From: Agapetus fuscipes
Lineage: Eukaryota > Arthropoda > Insecta > Trichoptera > Glossosomatidae
DNA length: 64,000 nt
Direction: 5' to 3'
Assembly (NCBI GenBank): GCA_951799405.1
Contig: OX637345.1
Coordinates: forward strand, 7,564,001 to 7,628,000
Shown here: piece by piece, positions 30,906 to 40,384 of the stretch
Layout of the letters: each line of letters starts with the position of its first letter
Position numbering within the stretch: the first letter of the stretch is position 1
Notes under the pieces: model-generated
Told to the model about the DNA's origin: nothing
Database searches by the model: none
What the model saw: only the letters and a program-made list of their open reading frames with translations
Position numbers and translations under genes: made by a program

Positions 30906-31058
30906 ATGAACAATTGGGGTTGCATCGCCGAACGCGCAGGTGTGCGCGCAGGTGCAAAAGTAAATCAACATGGCCGCCGTTGTCAATTAAATGTTGTGAG
31001 TTCGGGCGATGTGTTTTGTATTTTAATGAATGTGCGCGTTACACGGCTTTCGCGATGA
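30906..31058 (+). promoter_or_regulatory. Upstream ORFs in the cytohesin-like 5' leader
   Basis: A 50-codon ORF opens at 30906 (MNNWGCIAERAG...) and its TGA at 31056-31058 overlaps the main ATG at 31055 in another frame. Inside it a 6-codon ORF (MAAVVN, 30970-30990) starts in a strong AACATGG context within CAACATGGCCGCC, which also resembles a YY1/Pho-type site. The transcription start is unknown, so whether these are in the mRNA is inferred. Confidence 0.45.
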
Positions 31059-32727
31059 TAAGTGATTTTGAAAATCTTTCCCTGGGCGCGTCCGGAGCCT
31101 CGGGAGTGCACGCCGCCAATTTCACGCAGACAGGTTAATTGTTATTAATTATTCAATTCACAGCCACTGTTGTTTACGATCAACTGTCACAGATTTTTGT
31201 TCTAGTTTCAATACTTTGCTAATTGTTGTTAGTGTCGTTGAAATTAGAACACAATGTCCTGGATAATTTATTTTCTATCTAATTTCATCTATAAATCTTT
31301 GAGCTGCAGCAATTTTCAGTCTATTACAAAGTTGTTATTACACAAATAAATATGTTACATTCTTTGACAAGACACTCATTATTTCGCATTCCTTTTGTAT
31401 ATTTCATTATTAAAACCAGAGTTTTCAATTGATTATTCTGGCATATTCTCTCATTCTAAAAAAATATCATTTGACGTGTTAAAATTGGACCCAAAATTTA
31501 ATCTTACCATTTGTCATGAAATCCTCATATTATTATCCTGATATGATGTCATGAGGAATTATTCAGTCATTTGATACAATCATTCTTATGTACTTGAAAT
31601 AATAAAGGCCAACAGAATGGAGCCTCAACGTTTTTTTGCATGAATGTTCAAAATATGTTTGGGAAATGTCACATGTCTGTGTAACTAGGGTCTTAAGGCA
31701 AACAATAACAAATTATTAGTCAGTTAGCCTTAGCAACCTGGCCATGTGACGTCACAGGTCTTTGACGGTTTGAAATGTGTAGAACACTTTTCATACCCAA
31801 TAAAGTTTGTGTTTATTTGACATTGGCAACTCAGATGTGTGTAAAATATGAATGTGTAACCTTATTCATTATACTGTTGTAAGACTTGGATTAATTTCAC
31901 ATTTTCTTATGTGCATGTTCGGTGATCTGTCTCTCACTAATCGGACATATCCAATTGGTCTGTGGGGATAAATTTTTCTGTCCACTAGGCTAGGGAATGA
32001 GTAGATGAACCCCTGAATTACACATTAAACTCGCTTACCTTTTTATTGTACGCCCGTCTTTCTGCAGAGATTTCTAGGGAAGACACTGACACTAAGGTCC
32101 GGTATTTTCAACTTTAGTTAACGTGACTAAAAACTGATAAACACTACTCACACGATTGACATAAGTGCGTCCTTTACATTCAGTATACAGTCGCTATGCT
32201 AACGTTGAAAATACCGGGCCTAAGTGCTTGTATCTTTCAATGTTCTATGCTTGTCCGAAATATTAATCGAGCCAGCCTTAGGACAATCATTTACTTAATT
32301 TCAAGAAGTTTTCATACTTCTGTGAGCTGACAAAATCATCATTTAACCGATTCAAAAATGTGCTTGCTCTATTGGTGTACTCGCAAGTATAGAAGACAGA
32401 TTAGTGTTCAAATACTCCGCAGTTGCGCAAGGGTAGTTAATAGATGCCATTGCTCTTCTATACAACTTACATGTAAAGTGCCTTCTTTGTCATTCTTATA
32501 TCCTGAGTAAACTCTTGATTTCCGGCACAGTTTCATCAACATAATCATCTTCCTCTGATGGGCGAAATGTTTGAAAAAAGCAACTCTCCGGTGTCAACCA
32601 TTAAACTATAGCTGCAACTCACTGGAACTGATGTGTGTATTATTTTATTTCAGAGTTGAGTCCAGAGCAACAAAAGATGTTGATAGACATCCGAAGGAGG
32701 AAAACAGAGCTGCTTCTTGAAATACAG
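31055..32727 (+). CDS. step / CYTH-like: Cytohesin (Arf GEF, steppke homologue), first two coding exons only
   Basis: Exons 31055-31133 and 32654-32727 join in frame across a GT-AG intron. Exon 1 gives a unique 26-residue N-terminus (MISDFENLSL...). Exon 2 gives ELSPEQQKMLIDIRRRK and TELLLEIQ, the start of the N-terminal coiled coil of cytohesins, where human proteins have a very similar (L/T)xEE-x-x-x-L-x-x-IRRRK-x-ELL-x-x-IQ. Exon 2 ends on a codon boundary at a consensus donor (CAG|GTAGGC). Cytohesins activate Arf GTPases at the plasma membrane and act in insulin and EGFR signalling. The Sec7 and PH domain exons were not found to 64000, so intron 2 exceeds 31 kb or the gene is broken. Family call rests on about 25 residues. 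Confidence 0.8.
32096..32220. mobile_element. 125-bp MITE, PIF/Harbinger-like, in cytohesin intron 1
   Basis: Terminal inverted repeats GGTCCGGTATTTTCAAC and (reverse complement) GGCCCGGTATTTTCAAC differ at one base. Direct TAA duplications flank it (32093-32095 and 32221-32223), the 3-bp target type of PIF/Harbinger elements. No coding capacity. Confidence 0.85.
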
Positions 32728-33008
32728 GTAGGCACTTTATTATTTATTTTCATTATTGTTTCATGTTGTTATTTTACTCTTCTTCTTGCATGTCTGCAGA
32801 TCTTTTCAAGGTTTGTTTGACAGGTTTTGGAAGAAGTTACATTTGAAGTGAAATGAAGACATAATTTGTTTTTAAGAGATATTGTTCTCTAATTTTTATT
32901 GTGCTTCTTTATATGTATTTTTCAACTAAGGCTTATGCATATGATATTGATGCTGTTGATCGTTGAAAGAATTTTTAATCCTTTATACCATTTCTTATAT
33001 TACCATGT

Positions 33009-33961
33009 GCATTACTGACCGGTGAATTTGAAAGAAGAATAATGAAAGGCAGGTGCGTACTGGGTGCTACCGCTAGCATCGCCAGGAACCAGAATCTTTC
33101 AAAGAATGTTCGACTGGCGGTGCACGGTGGTATACTAGTGCCCACTCTGATGTATGGAAGTGAAGCCTGGACGGTGAGTGAAAGTGAGATTAGTAAAGTC
33201 CATACAGTGGAAATGGACTACTTAAGAAGTATGATTGGAAAAAGACGGAGTGATAGGGTGAGGAATGATTTTGTTAGAGAGGAATGCAGTGTAAGAGAAA
33301 GTGTGAAAGTAAAGATTCAAAGAAGTATACTTAGATGGTTTGGACATTTGGAGAGAATGAATGAGGAAAGACTGACGAAGAAAGTATATGCTGCAAGAAT
33401 TGATGGATGTCGTGGAAGAGGAAGACCGAGAAAGGTATGGATGGACCAAATTTTCGAAATAGCGAGTGAATGGGATATCCAGAGTCATAATAAAAGGAGA
33501 GCTTGTATGAAAAAGGTTATATGACTCTGGATGAAATGAAAGAAGTATGCAAGGACAGGAAGAAGTGGCGGCTAATCTGCAATGCTGATTTGTAATGTTG
33601 GTTTATTAGTTTGCTACATTTTTTGCATAAGAAATTTTTGACTTTTTTTGTATAGATTTCTTTTTAAGGTTTTGTTATTTTTTATATTTAAATGTAATTT
33701 ATTATTCATATTCCTTGACTTATAGGTTGGTATGAGGCTGACCACCCATACTGTAAAAAATGGTTCACTTTGCCAATGTCACCCCTGTTTCAGGGAAGGT
33801 CGGCAAAAGTTGTGGGGCTTATGTTCATTTGAGGTTTGAATTTTATTTGTAAGTACACAATCAGCATTTGTAAGCGCGAACTACACGTGTTTGTTTGTGG
33901 GCATACATCTGAGAGCTTTGAATGAATATATCCTTGCAACTTAGATTATAGATTATAGATT
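33009..33961 (+). mobile_element. LINE-B, longest copy: reverse transcriptase C-terminus, 3' UTR and tail
   Basis: The reference copy. 5'-truncated near 33009, coding remnant to 33593, 3' UTR with TTCCTTGACTTATAGGTTGG at 33711 and the TTAGATTATAGATTATAGAT tail ending near 33961. All short LINE-B repeats in the window align to its last 250 bp. Confidence 0.92.
33027..33593 (+). pseudogene. LINE-B reverse transcriptase C-terminal part, frameshifted near the end
   Basis: Open from 33027 to 33524: GRCVLGATASIARNQNLSK, LMYGSEAWTVSESEISKV, MDYLRSMIGKRRSDRVRND, ILRWFGHLERMNEERLTKKV and GRGRPRKVWMDQI, the thumb and C-terminal region of an insect non-LTR reverse transcriptase. A two-base AT insertion near 33521, absent from the 13288 copy, shifts the frame and causes an early stop; the original end (stop TAA, about 33593) is still readable in the shifted frame. 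Confidence 0.92.
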
Positions 33962-34189
33962 TATTATTATCACTAACCTATGTCAATTGTATAAATGTTT
34001 TGGTACTGACGTATCAAATTAACAGACTTCTGAGTGCTGCTTCGGATGTTTTCTGGTTTTTTGAAAGATTATTTTGTAATCTGAACAATTATGAAAATTT
34101 TGAGGTTTAAGTGATGCCTACTATGATAGTGTTTAACTTTAATTAATAGTATTTAACTTTGTTAATTAAATATTTGTAAGGGTTTGGTG
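33962..34189. other. Spacer, nothing recognised
   Basis: AT-rich with no coding content. Confidence 0.4.
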
Positions 34190-34355
34190 GTTTACACAGT
34201 GAAAGTCCATTGTATATTAATTAAATAAACAAAGTTTTAATTCACTTTTATAATTCTTTATTTATGTCAAATACTTTCGTCTACAATGTCCTGATGATGC
34301 CTTGTAGGCGAAAGTACTTGACATAAATAAAGAATTATAAAAGTTTGTTAATTAA
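34190..34355 (+). mobile_element. Hairpin element carrying a hammerhead motif
   Basis: Left part (TTTACACAGTGAAAGTCC at 34191) resembles the terminal motif at 37407 and 39657. Arms at about 34245-34288 and 34300-34344 are inverted copies with few mismatches. The right arm contains the hammerhead at 34286-34324; the left arm holds its antisense. Confidence 0.75.
34286..34324 (+). ncRNA. Hammerhead ribozyme candidate 1
   Basis: Stem I: ATGTC (34286-34290) with GACAT (34320-34324), 5 bp exact. Core CTGATGA at 34291-34297. One extra T (34298). Stem II: GCCT (34299-34302) with AGGC (34306-34309), loop TGT. GAA at 34310-34312. Stem III: self-complementary AGTACT (34313-34318), with A15.1 and U16.1 in place. 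H17 is T34319, so cleavage is predicted after it. All universally conserved hammerhead bases are present; the extra base between A9 and stem II is unusual but has precedent. The tiny stem III suggests activity as a dimer, as known for Penelope-like elements. Confidence 0.7.
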
Positions 34356-34496
34356 AAACCGAAATAGGTTTTTATATGTATTTTACTAGAAGGATCTTCA
34401 ATAGTTTAAGAAAGAGGAAAAAATGTATTCAAAACAAGACATTTAAGCATGAAATGATTCACCTAACCAAAGGCATTTGAGTAAGGTGGTTTTTAA

Positions 34497-34697
34497 TGAC
34501 ACAACAATCACTTTTTTCGGGCTATGTAGCCGTGGTCTGGTAGATTTTTTCCGGACAGTACTTACAGCAGATCCTGTAAGAAGATCACAGCGACTAGCCA
34601 ACCGCTGATAATGCCCATCGGAGCAATGGGCGAAACTGTCCGGAAAGAATCTGCCAGACCACGGCTACATAGCCTGAAAAAAGTGATTGTTGTGTCA
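34497..34697. mobile_element. Fold-back element with 63-bp inverted repeats
   Basis: Arms 34497-34559 and 34635-34697 match at 60 of 63 positions (start TGACACAACAATCAC, inner end CCGGACAGT). The 75-bp centre has two own hairpins (CTTACAG/CTGTAAG and GCCCAT/ATGGGC). No coding content. Family not identified. Confidence 0.88.
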
Positions 34698-35394
34698 ACA
34701 AGAACCGGCCGTGAAAGCTTCAATGTGATTTTTAATGTTTGTTTCCGTTGTTTGTTGAGCATCTTTTAGCGAAATGAAAAAAAGTATCATGGAAAAATAT
34801 TCACCATTTGAATGGGATTATTGAATGACGAACAGTGAGTGAATATTCACTCTCTTTTGGCCATTTTGTCTCACATATTATGGTGTATGGATGTTAATCT
34901 TGTGATACATTCTTACTCTGCAATTATAACATGTTTGAAACTTCCAATATATTTATCCTCCCAATTCATGGTTCCTTCTTATTTGGTAATCAAAGTTTTC
35001 TTTGATTATTTTCCTCTACTCTTCGATCAAAAATGCGCAAGAACAAAGTGCGATAAAACTGTGTTTGAGGACGTATTGAATTAAAAGGAACAGTGCGTGA
35101 CACAGCAATGTGACATGTGCGCTGTTTGTACAGGAAATGAATAAAATAAAAGCAAGTTATCTGTATGGATCTATTTGTAAAGGTAAGTTTCTTCTTCCTC
35201 TTTTGTCTCAATCCTGAGATAGGCTTGCAGTAATGTTCATTAATCTTCATGGCAATCCTTTTCAGCTCTTCGTTAGAGGAACACCACATATCTGCCTATA
35301 CATCCTGTAGGAACTCTTGGTGTGGTCATGTTTTTTTTTTTTTAAGAAATCCTGTGCGGAAGACTCCCTAGATTCTAGAGACTCTAGGGGTCTA
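34698..35394. other. Spacer, nothing recognised
   Basis: Short frames at 34839-35084 (+) and 34990-35289 (-) carry no recognisable domain. Includes a T-run at about 35330. Confidence 0.4.
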
Positions 35395-35653
35395 TGACAC
35401 TTGTTGTAGTGCCGCAGAGGTGTACAAGCTTGGTCGTCGCTACAAAGCGCCAATACTCAAGCAAGACCCAGTTGCTGTAAGGCTGGATGGACCTTTGGTG
35501 ACCGGTCATTGGTAAAGGTTTATGAATTTTTCAACCCAGCGAAGAGCAAATTTGAAAATATAAATGGTATATTTTTTGTGCTCTGTCGGGATTTGAACCC
35601 ACAACCTTCCCATTCAGAGTCCGCAGTGTTACCACTGAGCTACGGACCGGTCT
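35395..35653 (-). repeat. SINE-C, nearly full-length
   Basis: Ends with GAGCTACGGACCGGTC (head reversed), with GGATTTGAACCCACAACC as box B reversed and ATTTTTCAACCCAGCG in the body. The 3' end beyond GTGTACAAGCTTGGTCGTC is diverged. Confidence 0.85.
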
Positions 35654-35715
35654 AAGCTTGGACTTTTGTCCCCTTTATCATCTTCTCAATTATGGTATGC
35701 AAGAGACCTTCCTGG

Positions 35716-35912
35716 GGTCTCGATGGCACGGTAGATCTTACCGTACCTATTTGACGATAGGACAGAATAAAACATGGCGGTATCTTAACAGCTGATTGTT
35801 GTTTCATATAAAATATATCTATTTGATGATACGCCGCCATGTTTTATTTCATCATATCATCTAATAGATGCGGTACGACCTATCGATGGTCATCGAGACT
35901 TCCACCCCTGGT
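35716..35912. mobile_element. Long imperfect inverted repeat element
   Basis: GTCTCGATGGCACGG... GAATAAAACATGGCGGTATC on the left is mirrored by GATACGCCGCCATGTTTTAT... CATCGAGAC on the right at roughly 75-80 percent. Unassigned; may be an old MITE. Confidence 0.6.
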
Positions 35913-36128
35913 GTATTAAGTTTGATGTCGAGCGCTTTAGTGAATGCGACAAATATTCCTGAATTTGTGTCGCACAGAGATCTTCTAGATCTGGAGACTA
36001 GAAAGGGAAAAAGAAAAATCCTTTTGTAGCTGTTCACATAGCTTCTTCATCTCATTATGTTTTTGAAAGGGGCATATGAATATTGTTATGTATATTTAAT
36101 TTAATTGCGAAGAAATTTATGAAAAGTA

Positions 36129-36299
36129 TTTGGCAAAAGTTGCAGGGCTTACGTTCATTCACAGATTTGGGTGTTTATTTTGTTGGTACACATGCAGCAT
36201 GTGTATGTGTAATCGCAATCTTTCACATGTTTGTTTGTGGGCATGCATTCAATATGAATCTTGCACGTTGACAGATTTTTGCAACTTAGATTATAGATA
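36129..36299 (+). mobile_element. LINE-B 3' end
   Basis: GGCAAAAGTTGCAGGGCTTAC through TTTGTGGGCATGCATTCAAT to TTGCAACTTAGATTATAGATA. Confidence 0.8.
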
Positions 36300-36853
36300 T
36301 GTGTGTATGCGTATGCGATGTAGGTGGTCTGACAAATGAGCTTAGGATGATTATTTTGTTATTAAATGAGATACATAGGCGGAAATGCAGGGAAAATGAT
36401 TTCCTGTATTTATCTCATTCGGAAAAAATCCTAGATGGCTGTGTTTGCTTCTGTAATTAAATGGAAATCTGAGCCACATTGAACAATTCCTTGTACTTTG
36501 AAACTATTTTTGACACTGAAGCAATCAATGTGGGTGAGAATATATTCTCATGTAAGTATCTTACATAAAATATTTATCTTTGTCTATTTGATTATTTAAC
36601 AAAATAAATTGATAAGTGTTATTTATCATATCTTCCTAATGTTGATGTTATCTTGAGTCCTATAATATTTTTGTTATTACATTTATAAATAATAATAAAT
36701 TAGAAATGGTTCGAAGACTAGCTATTCCATGGTGAAATGTGTTTCCTATTTCAGTCAAGAGATGGCTCTATAATGTGTAGGCATTAACTTTATTTACATT
36801 TTTATTCTTATTTGTGTATAGTTTTATTATGTGCATTGTTGCTTTTGTTACTA
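36300..36853. other. Spacer with one dispersed-repeat trace
   Basis: 36370-36440 (TGTATTTATCTCATTCGG, AAAATCCTAGATGGC) resembles strings near 8660 and 13020. No gene. Confidence 0.4.
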
Positions 36854-37203
36854 GACTTCTAGGTAAGTATGAGGCTAACCACCTATGCTGTAATACTTGG
36901 TTAACTTTGCCAATTTCACTTCTGTTTTGGGAAAAGTCGTAAGACTGCAGGGTTTATGTTATAATAATATATAATCTGAGTTGCAAAGATATTTTAACAC
37001 TTAAGATTCATATTAATGCATGTCTACAAACAGAGACATGGAATGTGTACTTTCAAATTAAAATCCAAACCTGAAATGAACATAAACCCTGCAACTTTTG
37101 ATGACCCCCCCTTGAAACAGGGGTGATATTCGCAAAGTGAACCATTTTTACAGTATGGTTGGCGCGCCTCATACCAAATTATGTCAGTTATTAGTCAAGG
37201 AAA
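36854..37203. mobile_element. Two LINE-B pieces, + then -, meeting head-on
   Basis: 36854-36965 is the start of the LINE-B 3' UTR in + (TAGACTTCTAGGTAAGTATGA to CTGCAGGGTTTATGTT). From 36966 the - copy begins at its tail (ATAATCTGAGTTGCAAAGAT) and runs to TTAGTCAAGG. The - copy may have inserted into the + copy, removing or displacing its end. Confidence 0.75.
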
Positions 37204-37284
37204 TATTATTAATCCCCATAGCTATTAAAAAATATATGCTTAACATAATTTTACTGAAAATATAATGTGTAGGTATGTCATTTT

Positions 37285-37378
37285 GAGATATGTGTTTTTT
37301 ATTTTGTAAGTACACATGCACTTGGGGGCATACATGAATTTTAAATATTAATCTAACGAAGTAACTTAGATTATTTAT
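37285..37378 (+). mobile_element. LINE-B 3' end fragment
   Basis: TATTTTGTAAGTACACATGCA and GTAACTTAGATTATTTATT; internal sequence deleted. This could be the displaced end of the + copy at 36854. Confidence 0.55.
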
Positions 37379-37404
37379 TGAACAGGGACAAAGGTATTTT
37401 GAAT

Positions 37405-37565
37405 TGTTTGTGTATTAACACTGTGAAAATTCATATTCAATATTATTTTATTTATTTAATTGAAGATTCAAATCAAAACACTGTTTTGTATTTTCACGAT
37501 TAAAATCAATTTATTATTTAATTTACAAACGTTTTCGATAAAATATCATCGTCAGGTATACAAAA
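37405..37565 (-). mobile_element. Hairpin-type element carrying a hammerhead motif
   Basis: Starts with TTTGTGTATTAACACTGTG and AAAATTCATAT, the terminal motif found beside the 4767 palindrome and at 39657. The interior AAAACACTGTTTTGTATTTTCAC matches the palindrome arm (AAAACACTGTTTATTTTCAC). The hammerhead lies at its right end on the minus strand. Confidence 0.7.
37522..37560 (-). ncRNA. Hammerhead ribozyme candidate 2
   Basis: Read on the minus strand. Stem I: TATAC (37556-37560) with GTAAA (37522-37526), 3 bp plus a mismatch and one more pair. Core CTGACGA (37549-37555). Extra T (37548). Stem II: GATA (37544-37547) with TATC (37537-37540), loop TTT. GAA (37534-37536). Stem III: self-complementary AACGTT (37528-37533). 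H17 is T (37527). The 39-nt length and each segment length equal those of candidate 1, while paired bases differ by compensating changes. Confidence 0.65.
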
Positions 37566-38168
37566 ACGACTTTGAGGGACAAAGGTATTTTAGATTTTTT
37601 TACATTCGTGAAAGAAATAGGAAATATAAATAAGATGTGTTGTTTATAAGTTTTTTGTTGTCAATAATGTGTTGTAGTACTGTTAATGCACTATATAAAA
37701 AAAAAAAATCTTCTATATGAAATATGCCATGACTCCAGTATGATTTATATTCCTAGTATAAAACATTCACGAAAACTATCCACAGTAGCATAAGTAGGAA
37801 ATGTATGGAAGATACGACAGCACTCCAAGTGAGTGATTAAGTTTTCATACATTTTTCCGATTTTCACGATCAAGGGAGTTTACTTAACATGTAATGTTTT
37901 ATACTCGAGCAGTTTACGAAATCTCTTGAATATAATATTATATGAACTTTCTGAAGTTGTCATCTTGCACAAAATGCAACACACACACACACACACACAC
38001 CTGTCATTTTGGATTGCGTTGATTTTATGAACATGCGACAAGGACGTGAGACAGGTGGATGGTACATAAAAACACGTACAAGAATTCCATCTTAAATGGC
38101 AACTGTGAAAGTCAAAAATATGCGAAATATAAGTCGTATGGAACCCAAGGCGGCAATCAAGCATAAAC
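37566..38168. other. Spacer with a dispersed repeat and a microsatellite
   Basis: 37795-37915 has TGTATGGAAGATACGACAGCA, TTTTCATACATTTTTCCG and TAATGTTTTATACTCG, partly shared with 26430, 17250(-) and 63420. No gene. Confidence 0.45.
37979..38000. repeat. (AC)11 microsatellite
   Basis: Uninterrupted AC dinucleotides. Confidence 0.95.
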
Positions 38169-38487
38169 GCAACGCAACTTAGCTACACATGTAGTGTAAC
38201 TCCTTGCCGCGTTTTCCTCAAGGGGGCGCATGTGGCAAGTGGAATCTATTTTTTTACAGGTAAGGGGGGCCGGCCTTACTCCAACCACTTCAGATGAAGT
38301 GGGGGTTTTTCAGCTCCCGTGTTGGTACTCATTTCTTGTGAAGGCTGAGTAAACCTTGCCAGTACTATATTCTGGGTTTTGAAATAAACACCGAAACGAG
38401 TAATAATTTCTGACATCCTCGGTGGGATTCAAACCCGAGCCCTCGGCATGGAATGCAAGCATTCTACCAACTGAACTATCGACATGA
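38169..38487 (-). repeat. SINE-A, full-length
   Basis: From AACTTAGCTACACATGTAGTG to CAACTGAACTATCGACATG; box B reversed is GGGATTCAAACCC. Confidence 0.9.
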
Positions 38488-38811
38488 CAATCCATGTCTT
38501 TCCAAAATGAGATAAATATATGGAAGCAGAGAGTGAAATTTTCTGTGTTTCCCATTGACATATTAATAAATAGACTACGTGTTCCATACAAAAGAAACGA
38601 CGAAAAACGGAGCCAACTCCATAATATATTTATCTCATGTATATAAAAAATCCGTTGTTTAAACCAGTTTTTCACTTGTAAGAATATTTGCTAGGGACTT
38701 ACAGGGTTATTCACAACACATTTCATTAAAAGCTGATCCATGGAGTATCGTTTTTTGTATGGAAAATTCACGTTAGGTAGCGGTCGAGACATGGTTTAGC
38801 TGTGTGTGAGT
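38488..38811. other. Spacer, weak dispersed repeat
   Basis: ATGAGATAAATATATGGAAGC (38508) and TAATATATTTATCTCATG (38623) are an inverted pair bounding about 130 bp; possibly an old MITE of the type traced at 13020. Confidence 0.4.
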
Positions 38812-39037
38812 AGGGTTGGAATGACGCCGACCTGTAAAAAATTCACTTTGCCAATGTCACAAAAGGTCGGCAAAATTTGCAGGGTAGGTATATGTTCATT
38901 TGAGATTTGGGTGTTTATTTTGTAAGTGCGCATGTGATGTTTGTAAACGCTAACTTTCACGTGATGTGTCTTAAGGGCATGCATTTAATGTGAATCTTAA
39001 ATGCTAACAGATTTTTTCAACTTGGATTATTCATATA
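38812..39037 (+). mobile_element. LINE-B 3' end
   Basis: GGTTGGAATGACGCCGACC through TTTGCCAATGTCAC, AAAGGTCGGCAAAATTTGC to TTCAACTTGGATTATTCATA. Short internal deletion at 38860. Confidence 0.75.
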
Positions 39038-39040
39038 GGG

Positions 39041-39323
39041 CTATGATGATGATGATGATTTGTAGAGCGCCGTTTCGTGACTACTGTCACTGCAAGGGCA
39101 CTTTTAGGCTTGACGCGGCGGTGAAGAAATGGGTCTTCATTCCCTTCTTGAAGCTCTCGATCCCTTCCTTGGCGCGCACTTCAGGAGGCAGCTGGTTCCA
39201 AGTGGACGGTCCCGCAACGGCGAAAGCGCGGTCTCCGAACACTGTACATCTTTTTCTGTATTGAGTGCTGACAGATGTAAGAGCACTGTCGGCAGATCGC
39301 AGAGTGAGCCCCCTCTCGCTCAG
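39041..39323 (-). pseudogene. CR1/L2-type LINE: reverse transcriptase terminus and 3' end
   Basis: Minus strand from 39323: LSERGLTLRSADSALTSVST, VFGDRAFAVAGPSTWNQLPP, EGIESFKKGMKTHFFTAASS, LKVPLQ and a stop at 39087-39089. Then the short 3' UTR with CACGAAACGGCGCTCTACAAA and a CATCATCAT tail (minus strand). No stops inside the 78 readable residues. A + frame over the same bases is a shadow. Confidence 0.9.
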
Positions 39324-39654
39324 ACTCCTCTATATTTAAGTAATTTGCTCTGCAGAGGTTCTGGCCACCGCTAGTGGAACGGCGACAGCGTTAAAGTTAC
39401 CTGAGCAGGTGTGCTATTAATTGAAATACTTTAGTGATCTTTCAAACAATACACCTGTCCTTATCGCCGTTTAAGACTTATTAAAAAAAAAAAATGACCA
39501 TGCATGCTTTCATTTAACCTTTCAGTACATCAATAACATTATTTATTTATTAACGTAAATTTATAGTAACCTACACCTGTAGGTTGAGGACGAGTTTTCA
39601 CTCAATCAGGTTGCAAATCTATATTACAAGTTGCAAATGTACTTAAACTTTTTA
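39324..39654. other. Spacer, nothing clear
   Basis: 39350-39400 (GCAGAGGTTCTGGCCACCGCT, AGTGGAACGGCGACAGCG) resembles the + strand end of the LINE at 61391-61440 (GCAGAGGCTCTGGCCACCCCT), a probable small LINE remnant. Confidence 0.45.
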
Positions 39655-39905
39655 GGGTTTGTGTATTCACACAGTGAAAATTCATTTTTAATTTAAAATT
39701 TTTTTTTTTTTTTAAAAAACGTAGTTTTGTTTTCACAATAATTAATTTTATTTGCCTCGAGTACTTTCGACCTTCAAGCTTCAGGTTTCAGGTCATTATC
39801 AACTCTTGATAATGACCTGAAACTTGAAGGTCGAAAGTACTCGAGGCAAACAAAATTAGTTATTGTGAAAATAAAACTACGTTTTTGAAAAAAAAATCTA
39901 TTTTA
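39655..39905 (+). mobile_element. Large hairpin element with degenerate hammerhead-like core
   Basis: Starts GGGTTTGTGTATTCACACAGT. Arms about 39709-39800 and 39808-39888 are inverted copies with few mismatches (for example GCCTCGAGTACTTTCGACC). On + from 39803: CTC, TTGATAA, T, GACCT...AGGTC, GAA, AGTACT, C, GAG. It keeps stem I (CTC/GAG), stem II, GAA, stem III and H17, but two core bases are changed (C3 to T, G8 to A). Confidence 0.7.
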
Positions 39906-40384
39906 AATTTTCAAATGTACGTTGACATTTTAGCAGGGACGTGCACAGCATTTCAGCAGCAGTATGGCATCTTTCAGTTTTCCGAACGAGCTGATATTAA
40001 TATATTGTTGAAAACTGCGCTAGTACATAATGCAGGCGCAAACATGGGGTAAAGGCAAATACATTTCAGAATAAATACTTTGACTGAAGTGCTTACGATG
40101 GCTCCAATCGAACTTAAATTTTGAATTTAAAAGCTCAATATCAAGCTAAAATGGTTTTTTGCCTACCTATTAGGCGCATGTGCCTGTATGAGATGCACGT
40201 CCCTGCTGTATGTAATGGACGTCCCTGATTGATTGTGTGACTTGTGTTTCAAGGTCTTCTGATGCCTAAAAATCGTTTCGGATAACCTAGAATTTAATCC
40301 GTTTTGTACATACTCGTAGAATACGGCAATAACTACTTGCCTTTATTGAAATTTTGCCACTGCATTAGAGATTCATAATGATTT
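39906..40384. other. Spacer sharing a fragment with 15655-15850
   Basis: 40045-40200 (GGTAAAGGCAAATACATTTCA, GATGGCTCCAATCGAACTTAA, TATTAGGCGCATGTGCCTG) is an imperfect second copy of 15655-15850, an unnamed low-copy repeat. Confidence 0.55.
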
